A DNA stretch of 64,000 bases from Stictocephala bisonia (taxonomy: Eukaryota; Arthropoda; Insecta; Hemiptera; Membracidae), in the NCBI GenBank assembly GCA_035578905.1, contig JAQJVL010000326.1, positions 186,001 to 250,000 on the forward strand. Reading direction: 5' to 3'. Each line of letters begins with the position of its first letter. The stretch's first letter is position 1. The notes beneath the pieces were generated by a model, which was not told where the DNA came from, did not search any database, and worked only from the letters and a program-made list of their open reading frames with translations. Below are positions 1 through 12,900 of the stretch, in pieces. The position numbers and the translations under genes are program-made.

Positions 1-1498
1 AGTTTCAATTGAAAATTTAGGGGATGTTAATATTATGTTTATTTATAATTGTATGTACATTTTATGTATAAACGCTCGCTAGCAATAAAAGGAAGAACCG
101 AAATTCACTGTAACGAAAAACAAGAAAGAAAATACTCCGGAAAATCCAAGGCGCAGTCTTCAGAAACGGAATTTGGATGAAATGGTTTACAAAGGAATTG
201 TACAAAAAAGCAGACACTATCACAGAGGGTGCTAACAGAGAAAAAAACTATTACAATCGGATTGAAAATAAAAAATTATAACATGAAATATTTTGTTAAT
301 ACTGTCAGATTTGTCTGTTAAAATTAACTCTCTGTCTATTGTTGTCAGTTCTTTTCATTGACATTATATTCCAACAGCTGGCTCCAGATGTCAAAAAAAA
401 AAAACATTCTCGAACGTCTGAGTATTATCCCAAAGACGTACAAGCTATCGTAAGCATTAAATTGGATGTTATATGTAACAAACTTTGAATGACTTTATTA
501 TTTGGTCCTCAAACTGAAATTTTGTAATGACTATATTTCGTCCCTCAAGGGAAAAAACGTAAATGACAAAATATAGTCATTCAGTTCCAAAAGGGTTAAA
601 ACTATATAATTGATTAGAGCTAAAAAAATAATAATAATAATAATATAGTCATAATAAATAATCAACCATTTTTTTAAGAAATATAAAAATGGCTAATAAT
701 TAGACATTTAAAAAAAATCTAATATTACTTTTCTAAGACTGTTTTATATTTATTAATTAATGATTGTTTTATTAATAGCATTTGTATGTCTTGATTTTCT
801 TTACTATATGTGATTTTATTTATTTTATAAGACCATACAAAATGTTGCACTTGTTATAAATCTGTTACGTAAAATTGTTACAGATTTAATTAAAGATGGT
901 GTAATGAATACCAGCCCTTTAACTATCCTAATTATTTTATTCCTCAATTTCTATTCATATGTTGAGTTTTCATTTAAAGAATTCATGCTAATAACAGAGC
1001 TCCTATTTACAATGAACGATGAATGACCTTCTATCCTTGTGCATATTGATTTATTGATCACAAGTCATGAGAAATGTATGTGCGTTCCTAAAACGTAGAG
1101 CTCTCTCCTAATTCTAGTCTCTATTTTGTCTTTGAAATTTGTGTACATTTGTCACATCCGAATAAATCATCAGTAATCCTTTTTCACAAGTTACCTGAAA
1201 CTGCTACCATTGTACCTTTTAAATTGTATGCAAGGCTGGTAGAGCACCCACTTTATAATATTATTGAGTTCATGGAAACTCAAGTAGACTTTACATTTTA
1301 ATTTCCTACATAATTATTATATTATAATACAAATTTATTTATTAAGTATTTAAGTATCCGTTTGGTTGTAAATCCTAGATATAAGATTATCGTGTAATGT
1401 TAATCGATAATGATTATATGTTCTTACATTCTTACATTCTTACATTCTTACATATATGATAAAATCGATATAAGATTAATGTGTAATGGATAGGTTTC
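1..1498. other. AT-rich stretch, no gene seen
   Basis: No exon, transposon end or RNA gene was recognised here. The only structure is a short tandem array of TTCTTACA, four copies at 1421-1452, just before the interspersed repeat that starts near 1499. A two-unit version of the same octamer occurs near 26414. Confidence 0.6.
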
Positions 1499-1880
1499 AT
1501 GCTCGGTTCTCTTAATACCGACACGGCGTCCGCTCAATGGTTGTCATCAACGTAGACACTACTAGAGAAGTCTGTTGTGTCCGTGTTGAATGGTAGTCAA
1601 GGTTCAGATGTTGTGTAGGAAAGAGAACTGAGTGTCGGACTTGTCAGTTAGCTGAAAAATCAGACCAACACTACATGGTTCGGATTCCACGTAAAGCTGT
1701 AGGTCCCATAGTTGCCCTGGCTATTGGGCTATTAATAAATGGTCCTTTCTGAGCTAAGTCGAACTCATATAGTAACAATGACTAAACTCGTTCATCTACA
1801 CTCATTCTCTCCTCATATTCTCCCATATCTCTACGATCAGCATCTTAGAGATGAATAATGAATAATAATAATGTTCTTTT
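1499..1880 (+). repeat. unclassified interspersed repeat, copy 1 (near full length)
   Basis: About 380 bp that recurs in this window at 4018-4385 (-), 8298-8550 (+), 9945-10205 (-), 58785-58882 (-) and 59680-59820 (+). All copies share a core containing GTGGTTCGGATTCCACG, AAAGCTGTAGGTCCC and GGGCTATTAATAAA. This copy ends in short repeats of AATAATG. No protein or terminal inverted repeat is seen, so it is a non-autonomous element. The GGTTCGGATTCC string resembles a pol III B box, but no convincing A box is placed correctly, so calling it a SINE is only a possibility. Confidence 0.7.
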
Positions 1881-2982
1881 AAGAGCATATGTGACACTAC
1901 CTATTCTATGTTAACTCATTACTATTGGCAATAAAGATTCATTATTCATTATAAAATAATTTGTTTTTTAAAAACCTTCACAAGGCTTTTAATGTAACTT
2001 AGTGTATTTAAGTAGAATAATGCAATGTCAGCCTGCTAGACTACAAATTTAGTTTCAGTAAAATGTGGTATTCTATAAAATCTACTTAAAATGTGTTAAC
2101 AGTTAAGATAATCGTTTTAAACGATTAAAATCTAAGGGTATAACTATTAGAAGGTGGACATAAAACCAATCATTAATATTGTTTTTATGGGGTGATATTT
2201 TTTGTGTGTCCTACATGTTGAGATTCTACAAACATGCCTTCCATTAGAAATTAATCCAAAACTTCATATAAAGCAGGTTTATAGATATAATGAGCATAAA
2301 CTCATGGCTAAAACTTAATTTAGCCCACATTTTAGAGAGTCAGGCAGGTTAAATACAATACACACCTAAACATTTCATTTTGCTATGTTTAGATAACTGC
2401 ATTTAGTATTTAAAAAATAAATAAATAAAAATATGTAAAAAACTGTTTGTCGCCTGGCTTAGATTCTTATATTAGTTTATCCAATAAAATATGACAAACG
2501 TACTAATAAAAAGATTTTTTAAAAACATATGTCTATTACTTTACGTTAAAATTATATAATTTTGGTCTCTTGTAATTTTTTTACATTTGGTTGAGTTCTT
2601 CTATAACTGTATAACGGTAGATGCAATCTGTCCGACCATTAACACAAATAAACACAGTAATAACGATACTGACAGAGATGGCTCAGATAGATGGCAATCC
2701 ATATTGGGAGTATCTTGAAATATAATTAACGTGGGTTTTGTAACTAGAGATTCACCTTATAATTCTTTAATTAAAAGAGGGTTTTTTAACACGCTCTTAT
2801 TCTACCTATTGATTTTTAAAAGAAAGCCCTAGCACACTGTGTTTAGAGGACTTAATGCCTCCGAAGAAGACAAGATCAATCACTTAAAAATGTCTAAGAA
2901 ACACAAATACATATTTCACATATTTGCAACACAACTAAAGACTCATGGTAGTAATTTCATAAATTTATTATTCATTGAATGA
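1881..2982. other. AT-rich intergenic, nothing recognised
   Basis: No coding potential, repeat family or regulatory site could be supported here. Confidence 0.5.
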
Positions 2983-4011
2983 AGTGAATAAAAACAAGAA
3001 TATTCTGATAATAACCTATTTTTAAGAATATTCTAGCTCTGAAGTGAATAAAAGTTAGAATATTCTACTTAGTGTAGAAAATTCTTAACTGATCAGAATG
3101 GAAAATTCTAGGTTTTGGTGTGAATAAAAAGTATCATACGAAATACTTGACATGTTTAGAATATTCTTAACGATTTTTAAGCTGGTAAGGGGAATGCTAG
3201 TTTTTTCATCCAGTCTCTGCCATGACGTCTGCCATGGCACTGTTCATGAACGTTCGTGAGAGGAAAGTATACGGTGAGTGGAAGCAAATTCCTCTAAATA
3301 AATGTAAACAGTTATTAAGATTTAGGAATGAAAATGTGAACTTTTTGGCAACTGAATTTCTACCTGAAACTGATGAATGAAGAGGAGGAGCGCTTTCTGT
3401 TCATTCACAAATGGAGCTTTTTTTACAATTCATTGGGGATCCAGGGTTCCAGAGTGGAGTCGGAGAAGATGTTGGAGTCCATTGAACTAAGATGTGCAAA
3501 ACTGTTAATTACACTATGGACAAAATTGAAGAAAAGGCTCACAACTGGACATTTCCCTTCGACAACGAGAGAAATACATAGTTCAAATGTATTACGGCAA
3601 ACATGACAATAGTCTTCCTTATGTGATTGGAATGTTGGACTGTACCACATAGAGATTAAAAACCATTAGTTGCACTGTTTGGAGATGATTATGTAAACCA
3701 GAAAGGTTTCGCAAATATTAATGTCCAAGCAATTTTTGACGCTGCGGAAAAGTTTACAAGCATTAGTGCAGAGTGGCCAGGCAGTGTTTATGACTCAAGA
3801 ATTTGGAAAAGAACCCTAGTCAGAGGATTACTGTTGCAGTTTGATGGCTCCGCTTGTTTGCTAGATAATACTAAACTATAACCGGACACTTAGAATATTC
3901 TTTAAAAAATCCTAACATTGCTTAGAAAATTCTAACTGGCTCTAGCATTTATTTATTCACTCGATTTTGAGAAGCTGCTAAAACTAAGTAGAATATTCTA
4001 ATTTGTATTCA
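2983..4011 (+). mobile_element. PIF/Harbinger-type DNA transposon, degenerate
   Basis: The ends are inverted copies of GTGAATA-x-AAA-xx-AGAATATTCT (left near 2983, right near 4011). Further AGAATATTCT palindromes repeat inside both ends (for example 3050-3066 and 3158-3170), as expected of subterminal repeats. The interior holds the broken PIF/Harbinger transposase at 3222-3880. The expected 3-bp target duplication is not clean: TAA on the right, TGA on the left. At about 1 kb it is internally deleted compared with autonomous Harbinger elements. Confidence 0.65.
3222..3880 (+). pseudogene. PIF/Harbinger transposase remnant (DDE_Tnp_4)
   Basis: From the ATG at 3222 the frame reads an N-terminal segment (VRERKVYGEW, FLATEFLPETDE), then a stop, then RGGALSVHSQMELFLQF and GDPGFQSGVGEDVGVH, which match the helix-turn-helix part of PIF/Harbinger transposases. 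After more stops and a frame change, a second part from about 3620 reads VIGMLDCTH-IEIKKP, DDYVNQKGFANINVQAI and EWPGSVYDSRIW. This is the DDE_Tnp_4 catalytic core, with the first Asp in the MLDCTH motif and the second in VYDSRIW. Several in-frame stops, at least one frameshift and loss of the C-terminus make it non-functional. Its job was cut-and-paste transposition of the surrounding element. Confidence 0.75.
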
Positions 4012-4017
4012 CCTAAC

Positions 4018-4385
4018 CCATTAGTAAGACGCTGATCGTCAAGATATGAGTGAATATGCAGGGCAAATGAATGTAGATAAATGAGTGTAGTCATTGTTAC
4101 TAACTAAGATGTACTGTTCCTCAGTAAAAGCTATTTATTAATAGTCCAATAGCCAGGGCAACTAAGGGACCAACAGCTTTACGTGGAATCCGTACCACAA
4201 AGTGTTAGCTGATTTTAAGTAAACTGACAAGCCAGACGCTCAGTTCCCTTCCCTACACAACATCTAAAACTTGACTACTGTCCAACATAGACACTCCAGA
4301 CTTTTCTAGTAGTGTCCACATCAAAGGCAACCATTGAGCAGACGTTGTGTCAGTATTAAGGGGACTGAGTACTAAGCATATTGCC
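4018..4385 (-). repeat. unclassified interspersed repeat, copy 2
   Basis: Reverse-strand copy of the repeat at 1499-1880. It is alignable over nearly the whole length, including the 5' block (CTTAATACTGACAC) and the 3' block (ACGATCAGCGTCTTA). It directly abuts the right end of the Harbinger element. Confidence 0.7.
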
Positions 4386-4999
4386 GACAATTTCCACAAA
4401 ACTTTGTCCCCAAGTAGCTGAGTTACAGCACTGCGCCTTTTACGACATAATCTTTTACTAGTGTTTTGTAAAATAGATTATGAACTGTCTTTTTATAATA
4501 TATTTTTATAGGGTCATCTCATGTTTTATTCATATTAGGTTATATATATTAGGACTTATAGTTTGTAGCCCTAAGCCTTTGACGATGCCTATGTAATCAA
4601 GTAAGTTACATACATTATGAATTATCTTGTATTGTTCTGTTCTGGGAATAAATAAGTAAATAAATTCGTATGTTGAATTATAGGATGCTTTGAATATTTC
4701 AATGTTCAATCTGCAGTTAATTAACCCACCCGCCCACCCATACAAGTATATAAATCCATAAATCCATGTTGTTCCATCCATGTTACCATTCATCCAGCAA
4801 AATAATTACATATAGAGTGCCTAGTTTGCTAGTATACATGAATGCTCATCGCCCTCCCATACACTTAAGGTGATATTGTTATCTTTGCCTTTGTCATATA
4901 TCCAGTAATAGAACTGTTCACATGAAAAAAGAAATCATAAGACTGGTAGTTGTTAATTAATAAACAACTACCAATTGAATAACATCTCAGCGGGGAGTC
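4386..4999. other. intergenic, single minisatellite-like units
   Basis: No gene seen. One isolated unit related to the minisatellite lies near 4723-4750 (CCCACCCGCCCACCCATACA), about 270 bp before the main array. Confidence 0.4.
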
Positions 5000-5566
5000 C
5001 TGGGGGTACCCACCCGCCCACTCACACACGTACACTGGTTTTTTATGTAACGTTGAGATTAATGTGACAACTTTGTTATCATACCATTGTGTCACAGCAA
5101 CTGCATTGTCAGGACGGACCAAAACATTGCAAGATACCCCGCCCACCTACCCATACACGTACAGTGGTATTGACCCACCCGCCCGCCCATACACGTACAA
5201 TGGTATTGACTCACCCGCCCGCCCATACACGTACAGTGGTATTGACCCACCCGCCCATAAACGTACAGTGGTAAATATCACTGTTCTTGTACAAGGGGGC
5301 AGGTGGGTCAATATCACTGTACTTGTACGGGTGGGCGGTTGGGTCGATATCACTGTACGTGTGTGGGTGAGTGGGTGGGTCGATACCACTGTACGTGTGT
5401 GGATGGGCGGGTGGGTCTATATCACTGTACGTGTGTTGTGGGCGGGTGGGTCGATAACCACTGAACGTGTAGGGGTGGTGAATAAGAAGAAGCAGTTGCT
5501 AGAGAGTGGTCGTTATGGTCGTTATATAATACCTCCGTACGTCTATGGGTAGGTGGGTGGGTCATA
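5000..5566. repeat. GC-rich 36-bp minisatellite with inverted halves (array A)
   Basis: Tandem units of 32-36 bp lie in a very AT-rich background. From 5140 to 5273 they read on + as CCCATACACGTACAGTGG then TATTGACCCACCCGCC, with starts at 5150, 5186, 5222 and 5254. From about 5280 to 5480 the same unit runs on the other strand (CACTGTACGTGTGTGGGTGG and variants), so the locus is a head-to-head inverted array that could fold back. Outlying units lie near 5008 and 5535. All reading frames stay open only because the period is a multiple of 3. Confidence 0.85.
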
Positions 5567-5610
5567 CAAATAATTAATTATAAAATGCATTGCATTTTAT
5601 AATTATTTGT
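5567..5610. repeat. palindrome bordering minisatellite array A
   Basis: ACAAATAATTA, TAAAATGCA and the reverse complement TGCATTTTATAATTATTTGT form arms of about 20 bp with a 4-bp ATTA insertion in one arm. It starts immediately after the last minisatellite unit and may be an end of the minisatellite-bearing element. Confidence 0.75.
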
Positions 5611-6699
5611 AATCACTGAACATGGTTAAAATGAACATTCTACAGTTAAATTTTTTTCATATTTTATTATTATTTGCAACAAATTGTAGGGTTATTCTCC
5701 AATATGTCTTCATTTCAATAAACCTGATTACAGTGTAGATTCCTCAAATAAAATAAAATTTCAAGTTTCTACAAATTTAGACAGATAATCATTGTTTGTA
5801 TGTTTTGAAAACAAGTTTTATTTCAAAAGGGGAAAAAATTAGGATTTGTGTAAATATATTTATCTGTAAGTTGCATTTTTACAGACAAATCATTAAAGTC
5901 AGTATTTATAAATGGAAATTCCTTAGGCTATGGATTTTCGTTTTAGAAAATATATCAATAATGGTTTTAGGTTGTTATACAAATTGTGATTTATAAATAA
6001 TAGGTTTATCAATTTAAAAATTGGTGTTTAACTAATGCTGAGGCCACAACGCTTTTATTCTACAACGCAGAAAAAAATTTACAGATGTCAAATCATACCA
6101 TTTGTTCATATATTAGTTTTGTGTGAAACTCCTCTTGAAAGAACATCAAACTATTTTAGAAAAAACAAATATAATTAATTTATTTCTAACCTGTGTCATT
6201 AAAAAACTTAAGTATCACTAGTTTGTCATTGAAAATGGGTTGGCTTCTTAAAAATAAAATGATATTACAATTTTACAAACAGATGAGCATAAAAACATTG
6301 TCTTATCAATATTTTTAAAAATATGTTTTACTCAATAATATTATGTAAACATTGTTTTCGTTCTGTCAAAAGTGTTTTGTAGGAACTTAAGTCCTAATTG
6401 AAGCTAGCAATTAATCTGTTCCACTACATTCTTTTACATCTCATAGCTGAACAATACCATGAAGGGAATTTAAAGCATCGTTAATGAGATTGTTGTTATT
6501 AGATCGTAAAACAAGAATAGGTGCTTTGTATTGTCGATAAAATATTTAAAGATTAATCATTACCGCGACAGTAAATCGATATTTAGTTGTTGTAGAGTGG
6601 CAACACTGTATCTTAACTACCATGAATGAAGGTCTCGTGGTTGTGTAGTACCGGCTGGCCAGCAACCAGTCAGCTGATTGTCTTCTGTCATTTCACTTC
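5611..6699. other. upstream region of the dehydrogenase gene
   Basis: AT-rich, with no other gene or named repeat seen. Its 3' end, from about 6560, is less AT-rich and leads into the first exon, so it may hold upstream promoter elements. Confidence 0.4.
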
Positions 6700-6711
6700 A
6701 TCTAGTCCTAG

Positions 6712-6717
6712 TCAGTC
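6712..6717 (+). promoter_or_regulatory. possible initiator (Inr) of the dehydrogenase gene
   Basis: TCAGTC matches the arthropod initiator consensus TCAKTY and lies 46-51 bases before the start codon. No TATA box or convincing DPE was found at the expected distances, so this is only a plausible start site. Confidence 0.25.
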
Positions 6718-6762
6718 TCGTAGTTCGCTCCGCTATTCGACACCGCCACACCTCTTTGAAGA

Positions 6763-6913
6763 ATGGCGCGAGTTCCTCTTGCTGAAGTTCGACGATTCTG
6801 TATAGACTGTATGACAGCTGTCGGAACTCCTGTAAACAACGCGACTGCTCTTGCCGATGTCCTTGTAGAAGCTGATAACAGAGGACACTTCAGCCATGGA
6901 CTCAACAGACTTG
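6763..6913 (+). CDS. Ldh_2-like gene, exon 1
   Basis: Begins at the ATG at 6763 (MARVPLAEVRRFC), the family's normal N-terminus. It runs through VLVEADNRGHFSHGLNRL and ends in phase 1 at G6913 before a GTACAT donor. The first base of the Glu51 codon is the last base of this exon. Confidence 0.9.
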
Positions 6914-9900
6914 GTACATAACAGGTTATTTAGAAAGACATGTTTTAGCTTAAATAAACATGATAGTTTATCTATTGTCTAACAACTTGCCTGCCTCTTG
7001 TAGTTTTAATTTATCTAATGACATCATTTTTTCAGGAATTTAATTATAGCTAGGCACTACAAATATTTTAATAAGTCTATCAGTTTGAAATTATTGAACT
7101 CTGTGAAAAAGTTACTCCTAAAATGTTGTCTTGGCTGTTTTAATATATTTTGGCAATATATAAATTGATTGACATAGTATTTTGAATTAGATTACTTTGG
7201 CTAGTCAAGAGGGTTATAAAGCTGAACAGGGTTCTGAAATTCCACCCATGGTAAGAGATTTGTTGTTCTTCCCCATACCACCACTTTCAAAATTTTGATT
7301 TTTTTATGAAACTTTTATTTAATATACTTTATATATTTTATTTTGCCCGATGTTTAGTAAATAGATAAAGTGTTTTGAGGTAATATTTTTATTAGTGTTA
7401 CCCTATAATTTTGAAGATAAATATATTTTAACCAAAAAACAACATATATCGAGTCAAATATAAAATTGTGGTGTTGTTTTCTGCAAGTTTACTGAAATAC
7501 AAGTTTGTTATTTTATGTCTGTTTTCTTTTAATTGATAAAAAATAAATATCCTTTTCTATGTTTGTCTTAATATTCTCGTAACCTTTTATTAGTTGGTTA
7601 ACAGAGATAGCGGTGAAAAGAAAAATTGATTATTGTTCTTACAAAATCGAAAGGTAGCACACCATACCAAGCATCTTATAGATGAAGGAGCTTCAGATAA
7701 TGCTAAAATTATTCCTAGCATATATTTGTCCTAGCATATAAAATTATTCCTATTCTGCTCTTGTGAATAATTGTTGTTGCAGTCAAACCTCCGGCCTCTG
7801 TTGAATTTAGAACTATTTGTAACTGCAGCTACTATCAGAGGACAAAGCTGTTTGTCTGTCCGAAACAGTTGTATGAGTTGAAAATAGTGGCAGTTTACTC
7901 TCTCTTCCCGGCTTGCCCAGGCAGTGTAATTATCAGTAGCTGACTACCACGTTTTGCAATTGAACATTACTGAAGACAGAATCTTACTTTCACACTTATA
8001 TTTTTAACATATTTACTAGAAATGTTAACATGCTCTAAATGATAATGTTTCTAGAGCCCCATTAGATTAGTTTTCCAAAAAAATATGTTTTTTAAAAATA
8101 TTAAATTAGAGCGATAGTTGTCTTTATTTAAAAAATAAATTAAGGGATTGAATTAAAATCTGATATAATTTTAAAACTTTCAAGTTTTTAATTTGATATT
8201 GAAATAAAGCTGTGATCTTTATTTGAATGTAACATTGACTGTAGGCTATGGAGAATAAAATCCAACAAGATAGCAGGTAATATTGTGCGGATATTGTGTG
8301 GGGGAGATAACCGAGTATCAGGCTTGTCAATTAGCTGAAAATCAAACCAGCACTACGTGGTTCGGATTCCATGTAAAGCTGTAGGTCCCTTAGTTGCCCT
8401 GGCTATTGGGCTATTAATAAATTGTCCTTTCTGAGGAACAGTTGAACTCAGTTAGTAACCAGACTACACTCATCCACATTCATATAATCATTCATATTCG
8501 CCTTAAAATACCAACAACGTTGTGTCAGCGTCTCATATGTAAGAATATAGAAAACTCTTAATGTTATTGTGCTTAGATATTATTTGTTAAATCAATAACT
8601 CCAAGATGAAGACTCTTGACCTTAATGACATATTAGTTACAAGTGTCATCCAATAAAATGTGACCGTAATCTGCTCTATCTAATCTATAATCTAGCAATA
8701 AAAGAGGTTTCACCTTAGACATATAGTTATTTGTTTACTATGAACCTTCCAATAAGCTATTTGTGGCAAGAACAATTTGACTGTCAAGATTGCACACCGA
8801 TTTGCATTTAGGGCTACATTGTGTGCTATCAAATTGTGTTACAACCAAAATAAGATTTACAGACTAAGGGTTTTATGAAAGGAATTTCTTATTGGTTTCT
8901 TATCATTATCACCACTTGTGGTTAAGTGGTAGAGAGGACTAAATAGTCCTAACTTCGCCACATAAATAAAGGCATTTTTCATTTCATTCAACTATTAAAA
9001 TATATGAACACTCCATATGAGTAACAGAAGCATTCTATATGATTTTTACCTTTATATTAAAATAACTTATTCTTTATATAATTTAAAAGTCATGTTAATA
9101 ATCAAACAATCACTTAATAATCAAAACAAAAAAAGCTGTTCAGAAAACTAACTACAAATATAATTTAATTTCAAATATAAACTAAATGAACTCATATAAT
9201 TTAAAATCAATATTATAATCAATCAAACATTTATTGAATTGTTTGATTTTAAATTAGGATATGAGTTCACTTATTTTATATTTGAATTTAAAACAGCTTT
9301 TTTGTTTATTTCTGATTAATTTATTATTTTATTAGCAATGTAACAACATTTAAGACAAATTTGCTGACTACAATTGTGTTCCATTTTGTTAGTAAAAAAG
9401 TTTTTCTTAAAACAAGTAAATTTGCAAGCCTGGTTTCAAACTTATCTTTTGAAATAGTTTTTACCAGCATAGAGTATCTTAAATTTGTCAGAGATGTGTT
9501 CTAAAGTCATATTCAGTCCTCGAAAGTAACTTAAGTACGGTAAGTAAGTATTCAGAATAAGAGAATCTTAGAAATATCAAGCCTACATTGTAATTATTTA
9601 TCTGTCTCCTAAATATACACAACCAACAATAACAACTCTGATGGTAACCATTATTCTATGAACTAGTGCAAAATATTTCTTTTAACAATTATTCCCAAAT
9701 CCCAATGCTAGTCAGATTTAATGTCTTGAACAATAATTCACATGAGCACTGCAATTCAAAGTTTTATTCTTTTAGAAAAGAAAACAGTTTTCTATAAGAA
9801 ACAAATACTTATACTTTTTTTAATTAGAAGAGAAGTCAGTCATAACATAGTTCCCTCCACAAACCCATAATTGTTTTCGCTCGCTCATTAGACCAGTGCT

Positions 9901-12900
9901 TCAAGACAAGGTAATAACAAAATAGATAAAATCTGAAAAACTAAACGTGATTCTTATTCTTATACATGAGACGCCAACACACCTTTGTGCATTTTAAGGT
10001 TAATATGAATGATTCCATGAGTGTAGGATGACCTGTGTAGTCTGATTACTAACTGGGTTTGGCTGCTTCTCAGAAAGGGACATTTGTTAATAGCCCAACA
10101 CCTACCCAGGTCAACTTAGGAACCTACAGCTTTGCATGGAATATGAATCATGTAGTGATGGTCTGATTTTCTGCTAACTGATGAGCCTAACACTTAGTTC
10201 TCATCTGAAATGTTATCTTACAGGTAGAAGACAGATGATTTGTATACAAAACAAAGATTCTCAATTTTTAAATGTTATTGCAGGGATACCACAATTTTCA
10301 GTATTGGGACCCTTTCTTTTCTTGGTTTTTATTAATGATTTTGGTTATAATGATTCATCTTTCTCTGTCCTCTATGTAGATGATACAACCATTAGTATCT
10401 CTGGTTTAGATATATTAAATGTAAAATGTCAACTTAAAAGCTCATTTGGACAAGGAAAATTTTTGTTAATGATTTGTCAATAAATGATACTAAGACTGAA
10501 CAAATAATATTTACTTTAAAAACCCATTTATTAGATGTAGACAATGACCTATTTAAGCCTGTAAAATTGCTTGGTATCTATTTAGATAGCAAACTCTATT
10601 GGGAAGAACATGTGAATCATCTGTGTAAAAAAACTGTCCAGAGTTACTTATCTTTTAAGGAGGTTGCAGGATTGTGTGAATCTGGAAGTTCTTGTCATGG
10701 TATACTTTGGTCTGTTTCATACTCACTTAAATTATGGTATACGCCTTTGCAATAATTCAAGTTCAGCTAAAAGGGCCTTTATTTGGCAAGAAGGATCTTA
10801 GAATAATAAGTGGATTGTCCAAGTCAGACTCATGCAGAACAACTTTTAAACAATTTAATATTATGACTCTTGCATATAATATATATTAGCTGTAACTTGA
10901 ACTATGTTAAGGCAAACATTAGCAATTTCAATGATGTCAATTCAATTCATGACCACAATACAAGACAAAAGCAAAATCTTGTGAAACCCAGTACCAGACT
11001 GAATAAGTGTTTTAATAGTTTTTAGTATCAACAAGTTTTGCTGTACAATAAACTGCCGATTTCCGTTAGGTCACTTCCTTGTAATAAATATAGTTATACT
11101 ATAGCTAAATGGCTTAAAAATAAAGCATTCTATAAAATTGAAGAGTATATGAACTGTGATATGTTGGACTTGACAACTTAATTTTGTTTGTAACTTATTG
11201 ACGATGCCTATTGTAACCTGTTTACTTAATGGAAAATAAAATTCTTGATTCTTGGTCAAGTAAGTTTGATCATAAGTAACAGGTTCAAGTAAGTCAGAGT
11301 TTAGGTTCCCCATCACTAAGACATGCCTGTAGCTAGCTATGTGGACTTGAAGGCGATTTAACACGTACGTGTCAGACGCAATTGCAGTCAGATTCCCATT
11401 ATCTCGCCTTCTGGACATCCCATGGGCCATTGTGGCGCATTAGCTTGACCAGCGTGAGCTTCTGAACAAGAAGTCAAGAAGAACAAGTCACTGACATCAT
11501 CAAAAGCGTCATGACCTTTGACCTTTTGACTCTAACTTTAAATTACCTCACCCAAAGTTCAATGACCTTACCCAAGGGTCATTGGCTTCTAATCAAAGGT
11601 CATTGACCTCTGACCTTTAAACTCTACCTTTTAATGGAAGGAGGCTGCTGAACTTTAACAACAATCTTTTGCTCCATACTCTGTCATAAGCCACTGTAGA
11701 ATCAAGATCAACAAAAGCTGCAGAACTTTTTGACTTCTTTTCAAACCCTTTCTCGATAAATTATGCCAGAATTAGGATCTAGTTGAGACTTTCAGGGGTG
11801 CCAGTTGGCTTTTTAATTTTATTCAACTTGTACAAATGTTTGTTAGAAAGATGGCGGGCTGACTTTGATAAGCTTACTATATGTTTAGCTGTATTATAAG
11901 AAGCCTTCAGGCGGGCGCTTCTCTTTGATTAAGAGATTTACCAGTAGAGTTTTCTTAAAAGTGTCCTCGCTTTTCTACTGTTGGGTAAAGTTTATATGTT
12001 ACATAGTTTTAACCCTTTTTGTTCTCTTTTGGCACTGTTTAGAGAGTGCTGCAGCAAATTAGCTTTGTTGAAGTTTTCGGTGGCATTAAACTCTTTGTAA
12101 AGGTCATCTGATTCCGTAATGCATCCTGATATACAAGTTTTACTCCATTTATTTTCTAATGGCAATCCCATTATATACATAACAGATGATGTCATTCAAA
12201 TTCATGAAGTGTAATAACAATAATATTTTATAAGTAGATACTGATCAACAATAAAAGGAGTGCATGTGAAAAGTATATAAATGTGTAACAACTAGAAACT
12301 AAATAACAAGAAATATATATTAAACATGAGAAAACAATATATAAACTTTAAAATCACAAAACAAATAATTATTAATACATCAACAATGACTAGAAATAAG
12401 ATTGTAGATAAATAAATAGAGTTAAATAGTTACTATAACATATACATAAATAATTAAAGTGAATTATATTAACATAAACCATAGAACATCATCAACTTGC
12501 TTCCAAAGAATCAAAACAAAAATAATAAATTAATAGTAACAAAAAGTTGAATTAATTATAGCAATGTGGGTATGATAGAGAAACCCATTTCCATTTAAGC
12601 GTTCTTATGCTATCACAGAAGAAGTCCACTTCGGCAGGAGCTGAGTTTCCAATGCGAGGTTAAGTCATCAACAGGAACATCAGCGGCATCCCTAGTCTTC
12701 AACCAAATAGCCTAATGAATTTCCGTTGAACTATTTTGAGCCTGGTAACATGATGGAAGTAAAAAGGGCTCCATGTCACAGAGGCATACTCGAGAATAGG
12801 GCGTAGAGTGATCTGTATAAAGTTGTTAAGGAATATATGGACAAACCGTTTATAATTGCTCATGATAAGTTAATAGTCCTAACAATCTACTGGCTCTATT

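Noticed and set aside
5064..5552. 162-codon open frame through the minisatellite
   Set aside because: The frame is open only because the repeat period is a multiple of three; all frames on both strands are similarly open and no domain is present. The same applies to 24996-25307 and 63323-63598.
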